Assembly (NCBI GenBank): GCA_022561255.1
Contig: JADFRO010000046.1
Location: 1 to 12,439, forward strand
From: Planctomycetota bacterium
GTDB lineage: Bacteria > Planctomycetota > Phycisphaerae > UBA1845
DNA: 12,439 bases
Reading direction: 5' to 3'
Made by a program: the position numbers and the translations under genes
Part shown: piece by piece, positions 6,835-12,439 of the stretch
Layout of the letters: each line of letters opens with the position of its first letter
How positions within the stretch are numbered: position 1 is the stretch's first letter
Notes under the pieces: generated by a model
The model's input: only the letters and a program-made list of their open reading frames with translations
What the model was told of the DNA's origin: nothing
Database searches by the model: none

Positions 6835-9117
6835 TCAACTCGCGACGCGAATCCGGCGGCGGGGTTTGCCGGAGGCTACGAGTACGTCGGTGTCGACTTC
6901 GCAGTTGAGGTACATATCGAACGAGTCGGGATCGTCGAAGCGCTGGGCGGCGAGAAAGACCTGCGTAATCTCGGGGCTGATCTTACGCAGCACGTCGATC
7001 GCCTGGGCCTTCCGTCGTTCATCGAAAAACGCGAACGGTTCATCGAAAAAAATGAACTGCGAGCTCTTGCTCGACGAGGCGATCAGCGCCTGCGAAAGTG
7101 CGAGGCGTACGCAGAGCATGAGTTGACGATGCGTACCGTTGGAGAGCTCCGTCAGGCCGACGAAGTCGTTCTTGTCCTTGCAATACACACGAACGCGAAG
7201 GTCGTCGTCCAGCTCGATCTGCTCGTAACGGTTTTCCGTCAGTTGCGGGAGAATTCGTCCGACAAACGCTCGCAGCTCAGGGTGGAAACGCTCGTAAATC
7301 CGCCGGCACGTTCCCTCGATGAGCTCTCGTCCGACCGTTCGAACGACGATGTGATGACGCAACTCGTTGGCCTTTGCAGCCAGGGCAGCGACTTTTCGCT
7401 CCAACGCCTCGAACCGTTCCCAGCGTTTGCGCTCCTCGGCGAGCTCCTCATCGATGTGCTCGATTTCACTTCGCGTGTCGTCGGCCCGCCCGCGGAACTC
7501 AGCCGCCCGGTTCAACAGTCGCTTCCGTGCGCCGCGTAGCGCCTGCAAGGACCGCTTTGCACTCCCCCTAAACCCGTCCAACGTAGACGCGAGGGCTGTA
7601 CTTTCCACGAGCATTCGTCCGTCGCCCTCCAGAAACACAGCCACCGCACTGGCGAGAAGATCGTTACGAACGCACCGAAGCCCTTTGAGCGCCGTTGGGA
7701 TGGGCGCTTCGTCGATCGCGTCGATAACCTCGATCTCCGCCGTAGCGAGTTCTGTCTCGACGTCGATTTCGTCGACTTGGACGCGATACCGGCGGATGTG
7801 CCGTAGCGAGCGAACGAAGAGCGCCGTGGAAGCCGCAACAACGAGCCACGTCGCAATCGCGATCAGCAGAACGCCAACGCTACGAACGCCGCCACTCGCG
7901 CCCACGACGGCGTTCATCCATCCGCCCACAACCGTACCCGGTGCGATCCACCCGACACTGGCAAGCAGGGCGATCTCGACGGTGAACACGGCGCTGACCA
8001 GCGTGATCTTGCGCTGCCGGTCCATCTGATCAATCTGAACCTCAAGGGCGGCACGCCGATGTGCGAAACACGTGCCGTTGTGCTCCGGCTTGCGCCCCAT
8101 CTCCACGTCCTGAACGCGCGGCAGCGGCTGATCGTCCAGGAGAAAAGCAAGCCGTCGCCCGTACAACTTCGCTAGGTCGCGGACCTTGCCATACTCGGTG
8201 AGTCCTCTTTCGAGGCTATCTAGAGTGCTTTTCGTCTGGGCCAGCGCAGAGCTTTCTTCGGAAAGCTCGGCGGCAGACGCCTTTCGCTCGGCAACGTTGA
8301 GATGTTGCGAAAGGTGGTCCAGTCGCTTACGCCACTGGGCGTAGCTTGTGCCGCTCGTCGTCTTCACAAATCGCTCAGCCGCGGCGGTCAGAGCGGTTTC
8401 GGATTCGGCGATAGCACCGGCGACATTGGAAAGCTCCGCCGCCTGGGCGTCGTCGGCGCTCGCGCCGTCGTGTTTCGTCTTACGCTCGGTTTCCAAGCAT
8501 CCCAGCCGAGCCCGATCGATGTTCAACACGGCGATGCGCCGGTTGTACTCCTTGATCTCGGTTTCCAGAACCGCAATGCCCTTGGTCGTTCTGCTGATCT
8601 CAGATTCCAGATCGTCGGCCACGGTCTCAAGTTTGTCGACGCCGATCAACGCCTTGACCGTAGCGCTCTTGGCGCTGGGGACTTCCAACTCGCGCTGGGC
8701 GAGATAGAAACTGTCCACGAAGCTCTGATACGTAAAGCCGCAGATGTTTCGCACGGCATCGTCCACCGCATCGACGCCCTCTGCCACAGGGGACGACTCC
8801 CCCGACTGGTACATCTGGGCGTGATGGCTACGGTTGCTGTCGATCTGACGTGCTACGGTGAACTCCGTGCCGTCTCCGTCGGTGAACGTTACGGAGGCCG
8901 AACCGCTGTACTCACCCCAACGGATCACGCGAAAGAGATCCTCGCGCCCGAGTGAAAAGGTTCGACCGAACACGGCGAAGCAGATCGTTTCGCCAATGGC
9001 GGTCTTGCCCGCCTCATTGGGGCCGGCCACGGCGATCTGGCCGTTTGCTGGTAGATCGGTCAGGTGCAGGCGGTTGTACTTCAGAATGTTTTGCGCTTCG
9101 ACGTGTTTGAGAATCAT
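6835..9117 (-). CDS. YhaN-type membrane-anchored Rad50/SbcC-like ATPase
   Basis: This 760-residue protein has the split ABC-ATPase architecture of Rad50/SbcC. Walker A is GPNEAGKT (32-39), preceded by the short N-terminal strand 'MILKHVEAQNILKY'. A Q-loop is likely at Q141 (FYLAQREL). The signature is 'ELSNGTHRQ' (657-665), and Walker B is FIFFDEP (688-694) with E693 as the catalytic base. Between the lobes are coiled-coil segments (about 160-320 and 540-600) and, instead of a CXXC zinc hook, two hydrophobic spans at about 371-391 and 413-435, forming a membrane hairpin. This layout matches YhaN of Bacillus, whose partner YhaO is an SbcD-like phosphoesterase; the family is thought to act in DNA repair or processing at the membrane. 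At the H-loop, 'VFLAAQRF' has Q725 where Rad50 has His. The ATG is 6 bases after the stop codon of a short upstream frame, a spacing typical of translational coupling. Exact substrate and function are unknown. Confidence 0.85.
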   Translation of the reverse strand: MILKHVEAQNILKYNRLHLTDLPANGQIAVAGPNEAGKTAIGETICFAVFGRTFSLGREDLFRVIRWGEYSGSASVTFTDGDGTEFTVARQIDSNRSHHAQMYQSGESSPVAEGVDAVDDAVRNICGFTYQSFVDSFYLAQRELEVPSAKSATVKALIGVDKLETVADDLESEISRTTKGIAVLETEIKEYNRRIAVLNIDRARLGCLETERKTKHDGASADDAQAAELSNVAGAIAESETALTAAAERFVKTTSGTSYAQWRKRLDHLSQHLNVAERKASAAELSEESSALAQTKSTLDSLERGLTEYGKVRDLAKLYGRRLAFLLDDQPLPRVQDVEMGRKPEHNGTCFAHRRAALEVQIDQMDRQRKITLVSAVFTVEIALLASVGWIAPGTVVGGWMNAVVGASGGVRSVGVLLIAIATWLVVAASTALFVRSLRHIRRYRVQVDEIDVETELATAEIEVIDAIDEAPIPTALKGLRCVRNDLLASAVAVFLEGDGRMLVESTALASTLDGFRGSAKRSLQALRGARKRLLNRAAEFRGRADDTRSEIEHIDEELAEERKRWERFEALERKVAALAAKANELRHHIVVRTVGRELIEGTCRRIYERFHPELRAFVGRILPQLTENRYEQIELDDDLRVRVYCKDKNDFVGLTELSNGTHRQLMLCVRLALSQALIASSSKSSQFIFFDEPFAFFDERRKAQAIDVLRKISPEITQVFLAAQRFDDPDSFDMYLNCEVDTDVLVASGKPRRRIRVAS

Positions 9118-9123
9118 ATCGCG

Positions 9124-9339
9124 TCACCCTGATGCCGGGGAAATGTCCTTGCCGTTCCAATTCGGGCGTAGTTTTCGCAACACGAGCGCCGTGGCCTCCT
9201 GATGCGCAGCCACGTCTGCACCGTTCGCCTCGCCTCGGAGGCGCTCGATCGTCTCGCTACTGAAGCTCTCGAATTCCTCGATGGGGCTTCGAAGGTGGAA
9301 ATGTTCGACGAAGCACTTTCGGTTGGATGACTTCACCAC
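9124..9339 (-). pseudogene. Short frame, possible C-terminal remnant of an SbcD/YhaO-type nuclease
   Basis: The frame ends 6 bases before the ATPase start and reads as about 71 coding-like residues from a GTG at 9339 or 9336, with GGAGG (minus strand, 9343-9347) 6 bases before the second GTG. The segment 'CFVEHFHLRSP' followed by Glu-rich helices ('EEFESFSSETIERLRGEA', then 'HQEATALVLRKL') resembles the last strand and helices of SbcD-type phosphoesterases. None of the metal-binding phosphoesterase motifs (DxH, GDxxD, GNH[E/D]) is present, and the next 120 bases upstream look non-coding. It is either the tail of a deleted partner gene or a small independent gene with its own ribosome binding site. 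The family link is an inference from position and loose pattern only. Confidence 0.35.
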
Positions 9340-9498
9340 ACGCCTCCATGCGTGATCTGAACGGAAAGGGTGCTTTCTTAGGGGCATTCCGCCACCAAGC
9401 GGCTGCACGTCCCGCCTCCGCGAAGCGCACAGCCCACCCTTTAGCCTATTTGTCGGCAATTTACGCCGGATCGCGGGAGCGTTTTTGCGCCGACTCGC
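9340..9498. other. Short gap between the Cys-rich gene and the nuclease-remnant frame
   Basis: This stretch separates the stop of the Cys-rich secreted protein gene from the short frame ahead of the ATPase. The longer version of that frame starts at a TTG at 9459 but looks non-coding before about 9340. An inverted repeat of GTCGGC (9452-9457 and 9489-9494) leaves a 31-base loop and no T run, so I do not call a terminator. Confidence 0.35.
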
Positions 9499-11046
9499 CT
9501 ACTCGCACGGCGTGAGGGTTTTATACGGATACGGGAAAAATTTCACTGCGTCGACGGCCAGGGCGAGGTCGCGTACGTCCATGGGGTTCAGCGGGTTCAC
9601 TTGCTGAGGCTGAAACTGGGCTGCCGGCTTGAGGATCGTGCCCCCGAGTTCCATCATTCTGTCTACCATATGGACGAGATCTAAGGTGCTCACTCCCACG
9701 TGGTCCTCGACATCCCCCCATCGTGGCGTTCCGACCGTCAGAAGCGGGAGGGTCTCGGCACACGACGCCTCGTTTCCCATGCAGCTTGCGGGCACGAGGG
9801 TGATCTCGTACCTCGACGCTCCCGGCATAATCTCAGGGCCCGTGGCGAACAACGTCCGGCCGCCCAGCTCGGTCACCCAGTCCCGGTATTCCGGCTGACA
9901 GCCGAGCACGGCACAGGCGAATGTCGTATCCCTTGTTTCCGAGTCCTCGCACGTGATGCTCGGCAGACACGTCCCGCCGCGCGGGATCATCGTTACTGGA
10001 TGCATACGCACGTCGCACGCAGCCTGGTCAATGCAGGCATTTCCGCCCGGCTCGGTGCCACCCTGGCAAGTGTGCATCTGCTCGCATGTTCCACCCAGAC
10101 CGCGATCGTCACAGTCATCCTGAGACTCGCACATCCCCCTACCGTCTTCCGTTCCGCCGCGACACATTTGGATTGCGTTGACGTAGCGCTTCTGACCCTC
10201 GAACTCAGCGAATGGGGTTTGGCAGACGCCGCCGCGACAGTACGCGTCCGAGAGGCACGGATCCAAGACGTTCCAGCTCCCCGGGCTGCAGGTGTGGTGG
10301 AGCATGGCCAAAGTCACCTCGATGGCCGTTTGCTCGGATTCGGTGGCGGAAACCTCCATGGCGATGTACCGGTTTTGCGCTATCGGATTTGCTGGCTTAA
10401 CGGTGAAGCTGCACACGGAGTTGGGTGCGGGCTCAACCGTTGGATCGCCATAAAGGGTCGCCGTCACAGAGTAGGTGTCAGGCGTTAAAGGCGGGCCGAG
10501 TGTCGCGGAAAGAGACCACGGCGTAATAACCGCCGGGCAGTCAGCCCCTGCGGGGTAGTCGAGCACAACGTCGAAGTTAACAGTATTCCCATCGGTCGTA
10601 ATCTGCGCAACGTTCGGTACGCAGCTATTTGGCCAGTCGCCTCCAAGCGTGATGGTAGTTTCATCCGAACTTGTAGCGTCTACCGGTTCGACCTTGCAGC
10701 TCGTCGGCGGCCACCACCACCCCTCTGCTCGCGCAACGGTGAAGCTGCAGAAAGCAGTGGGTACGGGCGCAACGCTTGGGTCGCCATAGAGGGTCACCAT
10801 GATTGAATAGGTGCCAGGCGCTAACGGGTCGAGTGTCTCCGAAAGAGACCACGGTGTAATCACGGTGGTGCAGGCAGCCCCTTCGGGGTAGTCGAGCACA
10901 ACGTCGAAGTAAACAGTATTGCCATCGATCGTAATCTGCGAAACGTTCGGTACGCAGTCAGTCCCCAGTCGCCTCCGAGCGTGATGGTAGCTTGATCCAG
11001 GTTGGTAACGTCGCTCGGCTCGACGGTGCACGTACCCGGCGTCCAC
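9499..11046 (-). CDS. Secreted Cys-rich repeat protein, C-terminal part after a frameshift
   Basis: This frame and the one at 10860-12044 are parts of one gene. The true coding use begins near 10966; the first residues, from the GTG at 11046, are out-of-frame translation. From the N side it holds the rest of tandem repeat 1, all of repeat 2 (10399-10698), a segment 'NRYIAMEVSATESEQTAIEVTL' of a kind I recall from planctomycete surface proteins, and then a Cys-rich part. There C-x-G-G-T blocks ('CRGGTEDG', 'CQGGTEPG', 'RGGTCLPS') alternate with 'SQDDCDD'-type motifs, suggesting disulfide-bonded, EGF-like or Kazal-like folds. The C-terminus 'GDVEDHVGVSTLDLV' and 'NPLNPMDVRDLALAVDAVKFFPYPYKTLTPC' resembles degenerate dockerin-like repeats at the end of planctomycete secreted proteins. 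These may attach the protein to the cell surface or to partners. The biochemical activity is not known. Confidence 0.8.
   Translation of the reverse strand: MDAGYVHRRAERRYQPGSSYHHARRRLGTDCVPNVSQITIDGNTVYFDVVLDYPEGAACTTVITPWSLSETLDPLAPGTYSIMVTLYGDPSVAPVPTAFCSFTVARAEGWWWPPTSCKVEPVDATSSDETTITLGGDWPNSCVPNVAQITTDGNTVNFDVVLDYPAGADCPAVITPWSLSATLGPPLTPDTYSVTATLYGDPTVEPAPNSVCSFTVKPANPIAQNRYIAMEVSATESEQTAIEVTLAMLHHTCSPGSWNVLDPCLSDAYCRGGVCQTPFAEFEGQKRYVNAIQMCRGGTEDGRGMCESQDDCDDRGLGGTCEQMHTCQGGTEPGGNACIDQAACDVRMHPVTMIPRGGTCLPSITCEDSETRDTTFACAVLGCQPEYRDWVTELGGRTLFATGPEIMPGASRYEITLVPASCMGNEASCAETLPLLTVGTPRWGDVEDHVGVSTLDLVHMVDRMMELGGTILKPAAQFQPQQVNPLNPMDVRDLALAVDAVKFFPYPYKTLTPCE
10399..11030 (-). repeat. 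Two tandem repeats of about 111 codons in the secreted protein gene
   Basis: Repeat 1 runs from TGC at 11030 to 10735 and repeat 2 from TGC at 10698 to 10399, joined by a 12-codon linker with three Trp residues. By eye about 69 of 100 aligned residues agree ('ITLGGDW', 'CVPNV', 'DGNTV', 'FDVVLDYP', 'VITPWSLS', 'TLYGDP' and 'CSFTV' are shared). DNA is similarly close, so the duplication looks fairly recent. Each unit has four conserved Cys and looks like a beta-sandwich domain, but I do not recognise the family. Confidence 0.85.
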
Positions 11047-12044
11047 GGATCTGCCGGCGGAAGAACGTGCAGCACGCCGGAAGCCAGCGTGCCGATCGGG
11101 ATTTCGATGGGAAAGGGACTCAAGGTATCGTCCAACGCGAACGTTTCCGAGTTCGCGAACTCGATCGTGTACGTGCCGACCGCCCCGAGCGGAACCGCCA
11201 ACGCCAACGTCCCGAGGTAGTAAATGATCCCTTTGTCCGCCTCGCTGCAGAATTCAGTCTTGGATGGGTTCGGGTTTGTATCCGCAAAAAAGAGCGGACC
11301 CGTGGGCGAGATGCCGAGATCCCAGGCCGATATGCAGTCAGTCTCGATCTGATCAAAGAGCAGCCCGTCGGTGCGCGTTTTGTTGATCCACGCGTAACTA
11401 CAAATGCCATCGCCGCTACAACGTGTTCGAGGCTCACCATGTGCGTCAACGCAGTCAGCGTTTGTCCCACAGGGGATGCTGGACAGCTCCAGCGGCGCGC
11501 CGTCTCCTGAGGCGTATGTTTCGGCAAGAACCTTGGCTTGAAAAGCACGTAGCCTCAGACCGGTCGGCGCCCAGTTGCTGAGCTGGACGTTCCAGTAGGT
11601 CGTCGTTCCCGCATGTACGGTCAGCTCCTGACCCGAGATGTCCGCGGAGGAGTAGCTTAGATTTCCTCCGCCGTAGGCTCCGCCGGGATGCTCCGCCACG
11701 GGCGTCAGCGCGTAGATCAACGTCGCCGGGACCTCGCCCGCGATGATCTCAGAAAGATGCTCCGTCGGGCCGGTGACGGCACGCGCGGCTGCGGAGCGAT
11801 CGGCGGATCGATCAGCCGCCGTAAAGTCGATCCCCATGATGTCCTGGATGTCCTGAGCCGCGGGCTTTAGCCCGCGCGGCGCCTCCGACACGCGGTTCCG
11901 GGATAGGCGCTTGGCATCGAGCTGGGAATCGCCGCTCCGCTGTCCAAAGACCTGACCACCCCCAAGCATCTGGCCGGCCCACGGAAGAGCACAACCGACT
12001 ACCGCCAACACAACTACCCGATGCAATCTGCCCAGTGAGTTCAT
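10860..12044 (-). CDS. Secreted Cys-rich repeat protein, N-terminal part before a frameshift
   Basis: The ATG at 12044 is preceded by GGGAG at 12052-12056, 7 bases away, which supports this start. The first 30 or so residues have a basic N-terminus and a hydrophobic core 'VVVLAVVGCALPW', a signal peptide. Residues about 100-330 are Ser/Thr/Gly-rich with a Cys pair region ('IPCGTNADCVDAHG', 'CSGDGICSY') similar to the 'CTxDADC' short motifs of planctomycete surface proteins, and then 'GTLALAVPLGAVGTYTIEF', a strand-rich segment. The frame enters repeat 1 ('CTVEPSDVTNLDQATITLGGDW', up to near residue 358) and then loses homology at 'GLTAYRTFRRL', where the shift begins. Adding one base at the C4 run 10963-10966 restores a continuous protein of about 848 residues with the frame at 9499-11046. 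Its place in the cell is likely outside the cytoplasmic membrane. Confidence 0.82.
   Translation of the reverse strand: MNSLGRLHRVVVLAVVGCALPWAGQMLGGGQVFGQRSGDSQLDAKRLSRNRVSEAPRGLKPAAQDIQDIMGIDFTAADRSADRSAAARAVTGPTEHLSEIIAGEVPATLIYALTPVAEHPGGAYGGGNLSYSSADISGQELTVHAGTTTYWNVQLSNWAPTGLRLRAFQAKVLAETYASGDGAPLELSSIPCGTNADCVDAHGEPRTRCSGDGICSYAWINKTRTDGLLFDQIETDCISAWDLGISPTGPLFFADTNPNPSKTEFCSEADKGIIYYLGTLALAVPLGAVGTYTIEFANSETFALDDTLSPFPIEIPIGTLASGVLHVLPPADPWTPGTCTVEPSDVTNLDQATITLGGDWGLTAYRTFRRLRSMAILFTSTLCSTTPKGLPAPP
10963..10966. other. Frameshift position in a C4 run
   Basis: In repeat 1 the stretch between GCAG and AGTCGCC (plus strand) is 9 bases, ending in CCCC; the matching stretch in repeat 2 is 10 bases. 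Restoring one C makes residues GGDW-GTDCVPNV align with GGDW-PNSCVPNV of repeat 2. The total from 9499 to 12044 is 2546 bases, so one added base gives exactly 849 codons including the stop. A sequencing or assembly error in a homopolymer and a real mutation both fit. Confidence 0.75.
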
Positions 12045-12056
12045 CGTCTTTCTCCC

Positions 12057-12344
12057 AGAGAGGTGCGGCTATGCATCTCCCGATCTTCAAGCGGTACGCG
12101 CGCGGAACTCTTTTGGGGGTCACGCGCGAAAAGTGTTTCGGGTTTCCAGCTGTGGCCGGGGACGGGCGGAGCCGATGCCGCGACAACCGAATTGAAGAAA
12201 TAACGCTCCGACCGAGCGGCCGCGCTAGAACTGCCTCGCAGCCTGGGGTTTATGGTAACCGAAGGCGGGTAATCGGGTCAAGGTTTCCCTACGGCGGTCT
12301 CAAGGCTGGGTCCGTGACGGAATTGGCGGAGATTGGCGATTCGT
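12057..12344. other. Upstream region of the secreted Cys-rich gene, no gene seen
   Basis: Short frames cross this region on both strands, but none has protein-family character. It should contain the promoter of the leftward gene starting at 12044. I find no clear -35/-10 pair on the minus strand. Confidence 0.4.
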
Positions 12345-12376
12345 GCCTCGCGGGAGGGTGAGGCTCCCGCCGAGCC
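12345..12376. repeat. GC-rich imperfect palindrome (possible dispersed hairpin repeat)
   Basis: Arm GCCTCGCGGGAG (12345-12356) pairs with the arm at 12364-12376, whose reverse complement is GGCTCGGCGGGAG, leaving a 7-base loop (GGTGAGG). There is one mismatch and one bulged base. No T run follows on either strand, so it is not a canonical terminator. It lies about 300 bp upstream of the Cys-rich gene. Confidence 0.6.
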
Positions 12377-12407
12377 ACAACCGTCATGAGATGTGAACGT
12401 CACGGCT

Positions 12408-12433
12408 CGCCAGGAGGATCGCCCTCCCAGGCG
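12408..12433. repeat. Second GC-rich palindrome near the right edge
   Basis: CGCC plus GGAGG (12408-12411 and 12413-12417) pairs with CCTCC and GGCG (12423-12427 and 12430-12433) around a 5-base loop. Its bases GGCTCGCCAGGAGGATCGCC resemble a sequence-shuffled version of the preceding palindrome (GGCTCG, then GGGAGG/GCCCTCCC), so the two may be copies of one repeat family. This cannot be decided from one window. Confidence 0.45.
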
Positions 12434-12439
12434 CTCCGC

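Noticed and set aside
9452..9494. GTCGGC inverted repeat after the Cys-rich gene
   Set aside because: Only six pairs with a 31-base loop and no T run; it fits chance in GC-rich DNA.
12035..12361. Plus-strand 108-residue frame
   Set aside because: It overlaps the start of the secreted protein gene, has no family features and mostly reads upstream noncoding sequence.
1..12439. CRISPR array, transposase or toxin-antitoxin pair
   Set aside because: No regularly spaced direct repeats, no transposase motifs and no small paired gene set were seen in either strand.

Overview
This window looks like chromosomal DNA from a GC-rich Planctomycetota bacterium, probably related to Phycisphaerae. The assignment is an inference. 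It rests on a Cys-rich secreted protein with 'C-x-G-G-T' blocks and a Pro-Tyr-Pro-Tyr C-terminal motif, on a LolA-like secreted protein, on frequent GTG starts, and on hairpin-forming GC-rich repeats. No 16S gene or other decisive marker is present.

Layout. Bases 1-627 (+) are the 3' part of a gene cut by the left edge, ending in what may be a lectin-like domain. Bases 628-913 hold no recognisable gene. Bases 914-3588 (+) hold a two-gene operon: a radical SAM protein (CX3CX2C at C219/C223/C226) and, 14 bp later, a DegT/DnrJ/EryC1/StrS-type PLP aminotransferase. This pair suggests a small biosynthetic or tailoring pathway for an amino sugar or secondary metabolite. Bases 3658-6304 (-) hold a likely operon transcribed leftward: a LolA-like secreted protein, an L-threonine 3-dehydrogenase-type zinc dehydrogenase, and a small TIGR00725/LOG-like nucleotide-binding protein. 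A plausible sigma70 promoter lies at 6352-6380. Bases 6606-6692 (+) are a complete tRNA-Ser(CGA).

Bases 6835-9117 (-) encode a 760-aa Rad50/SbcC-like ATPase whose middle holds a transmembrane hairpin instead of a zinc hook, as in YhaN-type proteins. Its expected partner, an SbcD/YhaO-type nuclease, is absent. Directly upstream, 7 codon-free bases or fewer away, is only a short open frame (9124-9339) that may be the C-terminal remnant of that partner. Bases 9499-12044 (-) are one long gene for a secreted, Cys-rich, repeat-containing protein split into two frames. The shift sits at a C4 run (10963-10966), and comparison of two internal tandem repeats shows that one base is missing there. The right end (12045-12439) is the upstream region of that gene and carries two GC-rich imperfect palindromes.

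I did not find a clear new defence system, CRISPR array or transposon. The points most worth a second look are the membrane-anchored SbcC-like ATPase with a missing nuclease, the radical SAM/aminotransferase pair, and the frameshifted surface protein.
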